From positions 36,813 through 100,812 of the forward strand of contig JAYRWH010000048.1 of assembly GCA_041918155.1 (NCBI GenBank): a DNA stretch of 64,000 bases, read 5' to 3'. The first letter of the stretch is position 1. Each line of letters opens with the position of its first letter. Positions 27,082 through 35,139 of this stretch are shown one piece after another. The notes beneath the pieces are model-generated. The model was not told the origin of the DNA. It saw only the letters and a program-made list of their open reading frames with translations, and searched no databases. The DNA comes from UBA668 sp041918155. Lineage in GTDB: Bacteria > Actinomycetota > Acidimicrobiia > Acidimicrobiales > Ilumatobacteraceae. A program made the position numbers and the translations under genes.

Positions 27082-28017
27082 TCAGGTGCCGTTGGTGCCC
27101 TGGTCGCGCAAGAAGCGCTCGACCTCGGCCATCAGCTCTTCGCTGTCGACCTCGCCGTCGTGGCCCAGGTGGCCGCCGAGTTCGCCGCCGACGGTGTCGT
27201 CGTCATCCTCGTCGTCATCGTCGTCCTCGTCGTAGTCGTCGAGTTCACCGTTGTCGGACAACGTCTCCAGCCGGGCCACATAGCCGATGAGGTCGGTGTC
27301 ATCGGCGACGAATGCCGTCACCCGCGAGTCGTACTCGTCGGCTTCGGCCTGCAGCCGACCCACGGGCGTGGGCGTACCGATCATCTCGCACGCGCGCTGC
27401 ACGAGGGCCAGCGAGGCCTTCGGCGAGGGCACTTGCGAGGCGTACGCGGGTACGGCGGCCCACAGCGAGGCAGTGAGCAGCCCGGCGCGACTGCATGCAT
27501 CCTGCAGTACGCCGACGATGCCGGTGGGCCCTTCGTAGCGGCTGCGCTGCAGCTCGAAGCGGTCGATGACCTCTTGCTCGGTGGCAGTGCCGATGAGCTG
27601 CACCGGACGCGAGTGGGGCACGTCGGCGAGCAGCGAGCCGAGCGTGATGACGAGCGAGATCTGGAAGCGCTCGGCGATGGCCACGACCTGCTCGCTGAAC
27701 AGCCGCCAGCGCAGCGCCGGTTCGGGGCCGAGCATGAGGATCACGTCGCCGCCCGGGGTACTCGCGCTCCAGAGGCCTACCGTCGGCCACACGATGGTGC
27801 GCCGCTGCTCGGGAGTGAGGCGCACGTGGGGTCTCACGGTCGCGAAGTCGGTGAACTCCTCTGGGTCGATCTCGGCGAGGGGCTGGGCCTGCCATGCCTC
27901 GATGAGGTGGCGCACACTGTTGCTCGCCGCATCGGCGGCATCGTTCCAGCCGGTGAACGCCGCGATCAGCTTGGGGTGCTGCAACGTCGGTTGCCCCAAC
28001 CAGCGGACGTGCTCCAT
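27082..28017 (-). CDS. PAC2-family protein with acidic insert
   Basis: A 311-residue protein of the PAC2 (proteasome assembly chaperone-like) family found in proteasome-bearing actinobacteria and archaea. Visible signatures are LIAAFTGWNDAADAASNSV at the N-terminus and LVITLGSLLADVPHSRP. Near residue 255 there is a run of about 16 Asp/Glu residues (DDYDEDDDDDEDDDD), then a charged helix. Bacterial members have no settled function, although some are ATP-grasp-associated. A TAGGCT box (28026-28031) lies eight bases before the ATG. Confidence 0.88.
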   Translation of the reverse strand: MEHVRWLGQPTLQHPKLIAAFTGWNDAADAASNSVRHLIEAWQAQPLAEIDPEEFTDFATVRPHVRLTPEQRRTIVWPTVGLWSASTPGGDVILMLGPEPALRWRLFSEQVVAIAERFQISLVITLGSLLADVPHSRPVQLIGTATEQEVIDRFELQRSRYEGPTGIVGVLQDACSRAGLLTASLWAAVPAYASQVPSPKASLALVQRACEMIGTPTPVGRLQAEADEYDSRVTAFVADDTDLIGYVARLETLSDNGELDDYDEDDDDDEDDDDTVGGELGGHLGHDGEVDSEELMAEVERFLRDQGTNGT

Positions 28018-28076
28018 GGCGGTTCAGCCTACCGGCGAGCGCTGCGGCCAAGTCCGGCGAAGGTAGGTTTGGGCGG

Positions 28077-28508
28077 GTGAGCGTGACCCTCGAGATCGCA
28101 ACCGTCGCCGACCAGGAACTTGTCGCCGCGTTCGCTCACCTGGTGCCGCAGCTGTCCCGCAGTTCGGCCCCGCCCACGCTCGCCGAGTTGCAGGAGATGG
28201 TGGCCGCGCCGGCCAGCGATGTGCTGCTCGCACGGCTCGACGGTCGCATCGTCGGCACACTCACGCTGGTGGTGTTCCGTATCCCCACCGGCGTTCGCGC
28301 CTGGATCGAGGACGTGGTCGTCGATGAGGCTGCTCGTGGCCACGGCGTGGGCGATCAGCTGAACCGGTTCGCGCTCGACATCGCCCGCGAGAAGGGTGCG
28401 AAGACGGTCGACCTCACCTCGCGGCCCTCACGCGAAGCCGCGAACCGCCTCTACCAGCGCATCGGCTTCCACCCCCGCGACACCAACGTCTATCGCTTCG
28501 ACCTCTAA
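28077..28508 (+). CDS. GNAT-family N-acetyltransferase
   Basis: A 143-residue acetyltransferase of the GCN5 fold. The acetyl-CoA binding motif A is in WIEDVVVDEAARGHGVGDQL (R/Q-x-x-G-x-G/A form), and the C-terminal SREAANRLYQRIGFHPRDTN is typical. The protein acetylated is unknown; small GNATs of this type often act on amino groups of metabolites. The GTG start at 28077 has a TAGGTT box seven bases upstream (28064-28069). It is divergent from PAC2, with only 59 bases between the two starts. Confidence 0.9.
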   Translation: MSVTLEIATVADQELVAAFAHLVPQLSRSSAPPTLAELQEMVAAPASDVLLARLDGRIVGTLTLVVFRIPTGVRAWIEDVVVDEAARGHGVGDQLNRFALDIAREKGAKTVDLTSRPSREAANRLYQRIGFHPRDTNVYRFDL

Positions 28509-28525
28509 TGGGAGGCGACCGGCCG

Positions 28526-29095
28526 TCAGCCGAGGGGGTCGGGCCAGGGCAGGTCGTGGGGCGGGTCTTCGCCGGTGCGGCCGTCGACGGCTTCGCGCAG
28601 CAGGTCGGCGTGGCCGGTGTGGCGGCCGTACTCCTCGACGAGGTCGAACAGCAGGCGGCGCAGGCTGGCGTGCTTGCCGCCCCAGCCGAGGTGCGCCTCG
28701 TGGTCGAGCCCACCATCGGCCAACGCCCGGGCCACGCTTGCCCGTGAGCGCGTGACCGCCGCAGTCCACAGCGCGTACAACTCCGCCGGTGAATCACCAT
28801 CCGCCGACGCGAAGTCCCACTCGGGGTCGTCGCTCCACGGCGCGGAGCGCCACGGCTCGGACACCTGCTCGCCCCACAGCTTGCGCGTGAACATCTCGTC
28901 TTCCGCGCGGGCGAGGTGCTTCAACAACCGGCCCAGCGACAGCGCGGATGACGCGAAGCGGTACGACAGACCCGATGCGTCGAGCCCGCGTGCCTTCCAC
29001 GCGAACGTAGCCCGCAACCGCTCGAGCGAAGCGAGGAGGTGCTCGATCTCGTTGCCGGCCAGAGGCGGCTCCCACGGCGGTGGCTGGTGCGTCAT
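28526..29095 (-). CDS. DinB/DUF664-like protein
   Basis: A 189-residue four-helix-bundle protein of the DinB superfamily (DUF664 group). It has LLASLERLRATFAWKARGLD at the N-terminus, SLGRLLKHLARAEDEMF with the first metal-ligand histidine, and EEYGRHTGHADLLREAVDG with the others. In actinobacteria many such proteins are mycothiol- or bacillithiol-dependent transferases. The ATG at 29095 has a TAAGGT box (29103-29108) seven bases upstream. It is the first of two DinB-like proteins in this region, which are only distantly similar. Confidence 0.85.
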   Translation of the reverse strand: MTHQPPPWEPPLAGNEIEHLLASLERLRATFAWKARGLDASGLSYRFASSALSLGRLLKHLARAEDEMFTRKLWGEQVSEPWRSAPWSDDPEWDFASADGDSPAELYALWTAAVTRSRASVARALADGGLDHEAHLGWGGKHASLRRLLFDLVEEYGRHTGHADLLREAVDGRTGEDPPHDLPWPDPLG

Positions 29096-29102
29096 GCGCC
29101 GC

Positions 29103-29171
29103 ACCTTACCGATCGCGGCGGAGCCCCTCGGGCGAGCCCACGGGACCGTGCTCGCGCAGGTTGGGTAGACT
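29103..29171. promoter_or_regulatory. divergent leaderless promoters, DinB and small-protein/nucleotidyltransferase pair
   Basis: On the minus strand, TAAGGT (29103-29108) is seven bases from the DinB ATG. On the plus strand, TAGACT (29166-29171) is six bases from the ATG at 29178. Confidence 0.45.
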
Positions 29172-29177
29172 CTTGAC

Positions 29178-29369
29178 ATGACTTCGGTCGAGCGTGTGGT
29201 GACCCGGAAGCGGGCCGGTGAGCCGGATGAACCCTGGCGGTACTGGATGACGCGCCCGATCGGTGAGCGAATCGCCGCGGTCGAAGAACTCAGACGCGAG
29301 CATCATGGATGGTCTCATGGAACTGAACCCAGACTTCCAAGACTTGTTGCGGTTGTTCGTCGCGCATGA
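29178..29369 (+). CDS. small antitoxin-like partner of nucleotidyltransferase
   Basis: A 63-residue basic protein: MTSVERVVTRKRAGEPDEP, then YWMTRPIGERIAAVEELRRE and EPRLPRLVAVVRRA. Short proteins with this W-x3-P-xx-R-xx-AVE-xx-R pattern and a terminal PRLxRVxxVV are, from my memory, commonly encoded just before DUF6036/AbiEii-like nucleotidyltransferases. Its 3' end overlaps the nucleotidyltransferase gene by up to 65 bases, so translation is coupled. I infer an antitoxin or regulatory role. The ATG follows a TAGACT box by six bases (leaderless). Confidence 0.7.
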   Translation: MTSVERVVTRKRAGEPDEPWRYWMTRPIGERIAAVEELRREHHGWSHGTEPRLPRLVAVVRRA

Positions 29370-29778
29370 GGTGCGCTTCCTGATCGTCGGGGGTTATGCG
29401 CTCGCGGCACACGGCCACCCGCGCTACACCAAAGACCTCGACATCTGGGTGTGGACCGATTCGCTGAACGCAGAGCGCGTGATGGCAGCGCTGGAGGAGT
29501 TCGGCTTCGGTGGGCTCGGGCTCGATGCCTCCGACTTCGAGGACCCGGAGATGGTCGTCCAACTCGGGCGCGAGCCGCAGCGGATCGACATCCTGACGTT
29601 TGCCACCGGCTTGACGTTCAGCGAGGCACATGACCGTCGGGTGATGGTGGAAGTCGGTGGTCTCGCCGTGCCATTCATCTCGGTCGACGACTTGCGTACC
29701 AACAAGCTCGCAACCGGCCGGCTGCGCGACATGGCGGACGTGGCCGATCTCCCGCCCGCGAGTGGCGGGAGCAGCTGA
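29305..29778 (+). CDS. MNT/AbiEii-like nucleotidyltransferase
   Basis: A 157-residue nucleotidyltransferase-fold protein. The active-site signature is complete: VGGYALAAHGHPRYTKDLDIWV with GG at residues 29-30 and D44/D46. The C-terminal LRTNKLATGRLRDMADVADL is typical of the DUF6036/AbiEii-type group. Relatives act as toxins that modify tRNA ends, or as HEPN partners that AMPylate. Two starts are possible, ATG 29305 or 29317; both overlap the upstream small gene. The CDF gene begins one base after its stop, so the three genes may share a transcript. Confidence 0.82.
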   Translation: MDGLMELNPDFQDLLRLFVAHEVRFLIVGGYALAAHGHPRYTKDLDIWVWTDSLNAERVMAALEEFGFGGLGLDASDFEDPEMVVQLGREPQRIDILTFATGLTFSEAHDRRVMVEVGGLAVPFISVDDLRTNKLATGRLRDMADVADLPPASGGSS

Positions 29779-29779
29779 G

Positions 29780-30742
29780 ATGACGTCGAGTGGATCGCAC
29801 GGTCGTGAGCGCCGGCTGATAGGCGCGCTCGCGCTGAACGTCGCCATTGTCGGCGTACAGGTGGTCGTCGGCCTCGCCGCCGATTCGCTCGGTCTGCTCG
29901 CCGATGCCGCGCACAACCTCACCGATGTGGCGGCGATCGCGGTGTCGCTCTACGCGGTGCGCATCGCCCGCCGCCAGGCGACGGAGGCGAAGTCGTTCGG
30001 CTACCACCGCGCCACGACCCTCGCCGCGCAGGCGAATGCGGCGGCGATCCTCGTGGTGTGCGCGGTGATCACCATCGAGGCGATCCGCCGGCTCGCCGAT
30101 CCGGCGGTCGTGGAGGGCGGCCCGGTCATCGCCGTCGCGACCATCGCCGCCGCCGTCAACTTCGCCGCCGCGTTCCTGCTGCACGGCGACCACGCGAGCG
30201 CGACCGGCCATGGCGGCGAGAGCGGGGAACCGCTCGGCGATCTGCCCCACGACCTCAACATGCGCTCGGCCTTGCTGCACATGCTCGCCGATGGCGCTGT
30301 GTCGGTGGGCGTCGCCGTCGTCGGCATCGTCATACTTGCCACCGGCTCTTGGTACTGGCTCGATCCGGTCGTGTCGCTCGTGATCTCGGTGGTCATCGGC
30401 GTGCAGGGGTGGCAGTTGCTGCGGGCGACTGCCGACATCCTGCTGGAGGGCACCCCCGAAGGGCTCAACGTGGCCGCGATGGTGAACGCGATGGAAGCGG
30501 TCGATGGTGTCGAGTCGGTGCACGACGTCCATTGCTGGACGCTCTCCACGGAGCTGAGGGCGATGTCGGCACACGTCGTGGTCGACGGTCGCCCGACGCT
30601 GGAGCAGGCCCAGGCCGTGGGCTCGCGGGTGCGGGCCGCGATCGGCCCGGTGTTCCGCATCGCCCACGCGACTCTCGAGTTGGAGTGCGAGGAGTGCGCG
30701 ATCGCGGGGCAGACGTGTTGCCTTGGGAACTCGAGCGACTGA
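29780..30742 (+). CDS. cation diffusion facilitator (CDF) metal exporter
   Basis: A 320-residue CDF transporter with six membrane segments, exporting Zn2+/Co2+/Cd2+-type ions by proton exchange. Metal sites are HNLTD in segment 2 (ADAAHNLTDVAA) and HMLAD in segment 5 (LLHMLADGAVSV), the HD-HD pattern usual for zinc. The cytoplasmic C-terminal domain has VHDVHCWTLSTE and ends with a cysteine-rich tail (LECEECAIAGQTCC) that could help metal sensing. The histidine loop between segments 4 and 5 is short (LLHGDHASATGHGG). The start ATG is one base after the nucleotidyltransferase stop. Confidence 0.9.
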   Translation: MTSSGSHGRERRLIGALALNVAIVGVQVVVGLAADSLGLLADAAHNLTDVAAIAVSLYAVRIARRQATEAKSFGYHRATTLAAQANAAAILVVCAVITIEAIRRLADPAVVEGGPVIAVATIAAAVNFAAAFLLHGDHASATGHGGESGEPLGDLPHDLNMRSALLHMLADGAVSVGVAVVGIVILATGSWYWLDPVVSLVISVVIGVQGWQLLRATADILLEGTPEGLNVAAMVNAMEAVDGVESVHDVHCWTLSTELRAMSAHVVVDGRPTLEQAQAVGSRVRAAIGPVFRIAHATLELECEECAIAGQTCCLGNSSD

Positions 30743-30766
30743 GCCCGCCGGCCGAGCTGCCGCCAG

Positions 30767-31360
30767 TCAGCCCGTGGTGCGGAACCCGAGCGCCAATTGC
30801 TCGAGGCGAGCGCAGTACTCGGCCAACCACGCGGCATCGACCGGGGCCATGTTGTCGTTGCCGTCGCGGTACCCGGTGGCGCCGTCGATGAGTTCGCGCA
30901 CGATGTCGACCTGGCCGAGGTGGCGGTTCGTCTCGGTCACCATGTGCACCAGGATCTGGTGCAGGGAGACCTCGCTGCGCCCGTCACCCCACCACGACAC
31001 CGTGCCCGGAGCGTCAAGGGGCAGTTCCTCGATCGTGGCATCGGCGAGCTCCCACGAGCGGTGGTAGAGCGCCACCATCTGCTCGTAGGTCTCCTCCGCG
31101 GTGGCCCACATGTCGGCGTTCGGCTCGGAGTCCTCGGCGAACCACGGCAGCGGCACCCCGCTCGGCCGACCGAACACGTCGGTGAAATAGCCCAGCTCCA
31201 CACTGGCCACATGCTTCAGCACTCCGAGCAGGTTCGTGCCGGTGGGCGTGAGGGGCCGCCGCAGGTCGTAGTCGGACAGGCCCTCGAGCTTCCACAGCAG
31301 AGCGTGGCGCGCTGCGTTGAGGTAGTTGTGCAGGGTGGTCTTCGGGTCGGGTGCCGGCAT
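30767..31360 (-). CDS. DinB-family protein
   Basis: A 197-residue DinB-superfamily protein (DUF664 type). The helices with metal ligands can be seen in GVLKHVASVELGYFTDVFGR and LVHMVTETNRHLGQVDIVRE. This pattern (H..H-x3-H) is that of thiol-dependent S-transferases of actinobacteria. The ATG at 31360 is chosen because the upstream open frame is antisense to another gene's end; a CAGGCT box seven bases upstream is a weak -10. It is convergent with the CDF gene, with a 24-base gap. Confidence 0.85.
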   Translation of the reverse strand: MPAPDPKTTLHNYLNAARHALLWKLEGLSDYDLRRPLTPTGTNLLGVLKHVASVELGYFTDVFGRPSGVPLPWFAEDSEPNADMWATAEETYEQMVALYHRSWELADATIEELPLDAPGTVSWWGDGRSEVSLHQILVHMVTETNRHLGQVDIVRELIDGATGYRDGNDNMAPVDAAWLAEYCARLEQLALGFRTTG

Positions 31361-31373
31361 GGCCCCCAGCCTG

Positions 31374-32279
31374 TCAGACGGAGCGACCGGAGAGCGCCGC
31401 GGCGACGGCAAGGTCTTGCCATGCCTCGCCGACGCTCTTGAACACCCACGGGCCGTTGGCGCGTACGTGAGCGGTGCCGCGCACGACTTCGCCGAGCGTC
31501 GCCACTGGAACCGCACGGCCGAGGTCGCGGGCGGCGAGCACCACGTCGCCTGCGGTGAGGGCGGCGGACGCCCCATCGCCCATCACCCAGGCGCGGCCGA
31601 CCACGCCGGCAGGCACCTCGCGGTGATCGGGTGTGTGCGCGCCGATTGCGATGACGATCGCGTCATCACCTACGTCCTCGGCGGCGAAGAGCGGCTCGGC
31701 GGCGGAGGTGCAGCAGATGATCAACCCGGCACCGCGAACGTCGGCGGCGTTCCCCGCGCGCACGGTCAGCGACGCGCATCCGGTGGCTGAATTGCCAGCC
31801 GCCACTGCGGAGTTGGCCGGCGTACGCCCGACCATCGCACACTCCTCGGCGAGGCCGAGGCGGTCGATCGCGAGCACGTGCTCGGCAGCCTGCGGCCCCG
31901 TTCCGAACACGACGGCGCGGCCCACACGAGACAGGTCACGCGCCTGCATCACCGTGAGCAGGCCAGTCATCGACATCGCCGTGGTGCGGGTCACCGTCAG
32001 CCGCGCCGCGTCGCCCTGCCACACGGGCGTGAGGGTGGCCGCGTCCATCAGCACGTACACGCCCTGCACACGGGGCAGGCCGAGCGCACCGTTCGCGGGC
32101 GCAACCGCCACCAGCTTCGTGCCCACATGGCGGGCGTCGGCCGCGGGCATCAGCAACAGCTCGCCCGCCGCGACCGGGAACGACATGCGCGGCACGGCGC
32201 TGAGGTCGGCCCCGGAAGCCAGGGCACCGCGCAACGCCGCGATCGCCGCCTGGAGTTCACGCCCGTCGTCCCGCGTCAT
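31374..32279 (-). CDS. ornithine cyclodeaminase / mu-crystallin family protein
   Basis: A 301-residue NAD(P)-dependent protein of the OCD/mu-crystallin family. It carries SVPRMSFPVAAGELLLMPAA-like substrate region residues (here AVPRMSFPV), GTKLVAVAPAN, TTAMSMTGL and the Rossmann segment VVFGTGPQAAEHVLAI. It is shorter than the true ornithine cyclodeaminase and may be a delta-1-pyrroline-2-carboxylate or imine reductase. Its ATG at 32279 is seven bases from a TAGCGT box (32287-32292). The open frame extends far upstream, but that part is antisense to the MFS and acr3 region. Confidence 0.83.
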   Translation of the reverse strand: MTRDDGRELQAAIAALRGALASGADLSAVPRMSFPVAAGELLLMPAADARHVGTKLVAVAPANGALGLPRVQGVYVLMDAATLTPVWQGDAARLTVTRTTAMSMTGLLTVMQARDLSRVGRAVVFGTGPQAAEHVLAIDRLGLAEECAMVGRTPANSAVAAGNSATGCASLTVRAGNAADVRGAGLIICCTSAAEPLFAAEDVGDDAIVIAIGAHTPDHREVPAGVVGRAWVMGDGASAALTAGDVVLAARDLGRAVPVATLGEVVRGTAHVRANGPWVFKSVGEAWQDLAVAAALSGRSV

Positions 32280-32286
32280 GTCGGCG

Positions 32287-32309
32287 ACGCTACCGGCCCC
32301 CGTTACCGT
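32287..32309. promoter_or_regulatory. divergent -10 boxes for OCD-family gene and MFS gene
   Basis: TAGCGT on the minus strand (32287-32292) and TACCGT on the plus strand (32304-32309) lie seven and six bases before the respective start codons, only eleven bases apart. The two promoters must therefore overlap and may interfere. Confidence 0.45.
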
Positions 32310-32315
32310 GGCCGC

Positions 32316-33554
32316 GTGACGAACCAGCGGGCCACCAAGGTACGGCGGGCGCACCGCAGCACCTGGCTGACCCGCAACCTGGTGATACTCACCCTGGTCT
32401 CGCTCACGCAGGATGCCGCGAGCGAGCTGCTCTACCCGCTCCTGCCGGTGCTGCTGACGGGGGTGCTCGCCGCCCCGCCGGTGGTGCTCGGCGTCACCGA
32501 GGCACTCGCCGATGCAACCGCCGGCGTCACTCGCTACTTCGCCGGCCGCTGGTCGGATCGCCGCGGTCGCAAGCGTTTCATCGGTGCCGGCTACGGGTTG
32601 GCCGCAGCAGGCAAGGTGATCGTCGCCGCGGCGATGGCGTGGCCGTTGGTGCTGCTCGGTCGAGTGGTCGACCGTTTCGGCAAGGGGGTGCGCTCGGCGC
32701 CGCGTGACGCGTTGATCGCCGAGTCGGTACCGCGCGAGGCGCTCGGCCGGGCGTTCGGCTTCCACCGCTCGGGCGACAGCCTCGGCGCGGTCATCGGTCC
32801 GCTGCTCGGCTTGTGGGCGTTGGCCGCGATGAACGGCGATGTGCACGCCGCGCTGTGGTGGGCGGTGGTACCGGCCACCTTGTCGGCATTGCTCGTGGTC
32901 TTCGTGCGCGAGCCGGCCAGCGACCGGTCGGCGAAGAGTGCGCCGGTGGCCGCCGCAGCGTCGCCAGCGGCCGCCGGTCGGGCCGAACTGCCACGCCGCT
33001 ACTGGATGGTGACGGCGGTGCTCGTCACGATCGCGCTCGTGAACTTCTCGGACACGCTGTTGCTGCTGCGCGTGATCGAGCTCGGCTACTCCACCACGCA
33101 GGTCGTGCTCGCCTATGTGCTCTTCAACACGGTGTACACGCTGTGCTCGTACCCCGCCGGCACGCTGACCGATCGCTGGCCTCGCCCAGTGGTGTATGCC
33201 GTCGGCCTCGCCGCGTTCGGCGTCGGTTACCTCGGGCTCGGGCTCACGCACCACGGCGCGACCATGTACGTGCTTGTCGCGGTCTACGGCCTGTTCCCCG
33301 CGTTCACCGATGGCGTTGGCAAGGCCTGGATCGCCTCGCTCGTGCCCCGCGAACACCTCGGCCAGGCACAGGGCACGTTCCAGGCGCTCAACAGTGGTGC
33401 GGTGCTGGTGGCGGGTGTGTGGGCGGGTGTGCTGTGGCGCACGGGCAGCGGTCGTGGCACGGCGCCGCTCGTGGTGGCGGGCGCGGTTGGCTTCGTCGCC
33501 GCGATGGCGATGGTGCTGATCGCAATCCGTCAGCGCTCGGCGGCCGCCGGGTAG
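32316..33554 (+). CDS. MFS transporter
   Basis: A 412-residue major facilitator with 12 membrane segments. The loop motif FAGRWSDRRGRKRFIGAGYG is a clear MFS signature, and RVVDRFGKGVRSAPRDALIAE is the pattern of the group annotated as Fsr-/ProP-like or 'MFS transporter' in actinobacteria. The substrate is unknown. The GTG at 32316 is chosen by its TACCGT box. Its 3' end overlaps the end of acr3 by 25 bases, tail to tail. It lies between the OCD-family gene and the arsenic genes and need not belong to either. Confidence 0.87.
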   Translation: MTNQRATKVRRAHRSTWLTRNLVILTLVSLTQDAASELLYPLLPVLLTGVLAAPPVVLGVTEALADATAGVTRYFAGRWSDRRGRKRFIGAGYGLAAAGKVIVAAAMAWPLVLLGRVVDRFGKGVRSAPRDALIAESVPREALGRAFGFHRSGDSLGAVIGPLLGLWALAAMNGDVHAALWWAVVPATLSALLVVFVREPASDRSAKSAPVAAAASPAAAGRAELPRRYWMVTAVLVTIALVNFSDTLLLLRVIELGYSTTQVVLAYVLFNTVYTLCSYPAGTLTDRWPRPVVYAVGLAAFGVGYLGLGLTHHGATMYVLVAVYGLFPAFTDGVGKAWIASLVPREHLGQAQGTFQALNSGAVLVAGVWAGVLWRTGSGRGTAPLVVAGAVGFVAAMAMVLIAIRQRSAAAG

Positions 33555-34588
33555 GTGCGGCGCAGGCGCTGCGCGACATACACCAGCCCGACGAGCACGG
33601 GCACCTCGATGAGTGGGCCGACCACGCCCGCGAGCGCCTGACCCGACTGCACGCCGAACACACCGATGGAGACGGCGATCGCCAGCTCGAAGTTGTTGCC
33701 CGCGGCCGTGAACGCGAGTGATGTAGTGCGGTCGTAGGGGAGCTTTAGCCTGCGACCGAGCCAGAACGTGCCGAACCACATGATCGCGAAGTAAGCGAGC
33801 AGGGGGAGCGCGATGCGAGCGACGTCGAGCGGGCGGTTGGTGATCTGGCGGCCCTGGAGGGCGAACAGCACGACGATCGTGAAGAGCAATCCGTAGAGCG
33901 CCACCGGCCCGATCCGCGGAAGAAAGCGTTGCTCGTACCACTCGCTGCCTTTGCGCCGCTCGCCGAACGTGCGCGTGAGGAAGCCGGCCAGTAGCGGGAC
34001 GCCAAGGAAGATGAGCACCGACTTGGCGATGCCCCACACGGTGACGCTGACGCCGTTGCTGTCGAGGCCCAACCACCCGGGCAGCACCTCCAGGTAGAAC
34101 CAGCCGAGCAGGGAGTAGGCGACGATCTGGAACAGCGAGTTGATCGCCACCAGCACTGCCGCGAGTTCGCGGTTGCCGTCGGCGAGGTCGTTCCACACGA
34201 GCACCATCGCGATGCATCGTGCGAGCCCGACGATGATGAGGCCGGTGCGGTAATCGGGTTGATCCGGCAGCAATGCCCACGCAAGCGCGAACATCACTGC
34301 CGGACCGACCAGCCAGTTGAGGATCAGCGAGGCCACCAGCGTCCGCCGGTCGGCCACGACGCTTCCGATCGAGCGGTACTGCACCTTCGCGAGCACGGGG
34401 TACATCATCAGTAGCAGGCCGATCGCGATCGGCAGCGACACCGTGTCGAGCTTCACCCGGTCGAGCGTGTCGTCGAGCCCGGTGAACACCCTGCCGAGTC
34501 CGATGCCGAGCGCCATCGCGGCCCCGATCCAGACCGGTAAGAAGCGGTCGAGCGTGGAGAGGCGGTGCGCTGGCGTCTCGGTCGTCAC
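33530..34588 (-). CDS. acr3: arsenite efflux transporter ACR3
   Basis: A 352-residue ACR3-family arsenite exporter with ten membrane segments. The conserved functional cysteine is C125 in VGLARCIAMVLVWNDLADG, and the transport glutamate lies in AAGNNFELAIAVSIGVFG, both typical of ACR3. It extrudes As(OH)3, driven by the proton gradient. The GTG at 34588 is one base beyond the arsI stop, so arsI and acr3 are co-transcribed under ArsR. The longer upstream frame overlaps arsI and is rejected. Confidence 0.94.
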   Translation of the reverse strand: MTTETPAHRLSTLDRFLPVWIGAAMALGIGLGRVFTGLDDTLDRVKLDTVSLPIAIGLLLMMYPVLAKVQYRSIGSVVADRRTLVASLILNWLVGPAVMFALAWALLPDQPDYRTGLIIVGLARCIAMVLVWNDLADGNRELAAVLVAINSLFQIVAYSLLGWFYLEVLPGWLGLDSNGVSVTVWGIAKSVLIFLGVPLLAGFLTRTFGERRKGSEWYEQRFLPRIGPVALYGLLFTIVVLFALQGRQITNRPLDVARIALPLLAYFAIMWFGTFWLGRRLKLPYDRTTSLAFTAAGNNFELAIAVSIGVFGVQSGQALAGVVGPLIEVPVLVGLVYVAQRLRRTYPAAAER

Positions 34589-34589
34589 G

Positions 34590-35051
34590 TCAGCAGCATG
34601 CTTGCTTCGCGGCCATCGCCCGCGCTTCGGCGGCGGCCGGTGTGCAGCAGGCAGACCCGTCGTCGGCGACCACCTTCTCCATCGAGGGGGCGTCGGCGAG
34701 CACGGTGTACACCTCCCACGGCTCGGCGTCGGGGCCATGCACCCACACCTTGTTCTGTAGCGCATAGCAGCAACTGGTCTGCTCCTCCACGGTGGTGGCC
34801 AGGCCCTCGCCCTGCAGGCGGGCGATCGCCGCGCCCACGTCGTCGGCGCTCATCACCTCGACGCCGAGGTGGTTGAGCGAGCCAGGGACACCGTTGCCCT
34901 GGATGAGTACCAGCTTGAGCGGCGGTTCGGCGATGGCGAAGTTGGCGTAGCCGTCGCGCACCTTGGCAGGCGCGGTGGCGAACAGCTTGCTGTAGAACTC
35001 GATCGCGCTGTCGAGGTCGGAGACGTTGAGTGCGAGTTGAACTCGTGACAT
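34590..35051 (-). CDS. arsI: ArsI/CadI-family glyoxalase-fold lyase with Cys-rich tail
   Basis: A 153-residue vicinal-oxygen-chelate protein of the ArsI/CadI family. ArsI cleaves the carbon-arsenic bond of trivalent organoarsenicals. The likely iron ligands are H61 (NHLGVEV) and E113 (WEVYTV), with the vicinal pair C94-C95 that binds As(III). The C-terminus adds two further Cys pairs, C135-C136 and C152-C153, in an alanine-rich tail. It heads the arsI-acr3 operon, divergent from arsR. CadI-type proteins with unknown activity are the alternative. Confidence 0.88.
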   Translation of the reverse strand: MSRVQLALNVSDLDSAIEFYSKLFATAPAKVRDGYANFAIAEPPLKLVLIQGNGVPGSLNHLGVEVMSADDVGAAIARLQGEGLATTVEEQTSCCYALQNKVWVHGPDAEPWEVYTVLADAPSMEKVVADDGSACCTPAAAEARAMAAKQACC

Positions 35052-35071
35052 CGGGGGATCCCTTCGGTTAG

Positions 35072-35122
35072 ATTGACGTTTGTCGATGTTCGCATCCTAC
35101 TCATTCATCGACGATTGTCAAT
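35072..35122. promoter_or_regulatory. ArsR operator: paired inverted half-sites
   Basis: ATTGACGTTTGTCGATG (35072-35088) and CATCGACGATTGTCAAT (35106-35122) are imperfect inverted copies centred in the arsI/arsR divergent gap; each also contains an internal dyad of the TTGAC...GTCGA type. The spacing allows one or two ArsR dimers to cover both promoters. Confidence 0.75.
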
Positions 35123-35139
35123 ACAGGAGACGAACAGAG

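Noticed and set aside
32280..34280. Minus-strand open frame extending the OCD-family gene by about 670 codons upstream
   Set aside because: It is antisense to the well-supported MFS gene and overlaps the acr3 gene; composition is arginine/histidine-rich, as in GC-rich shadow frames. Only the part below 32279 matches a family.
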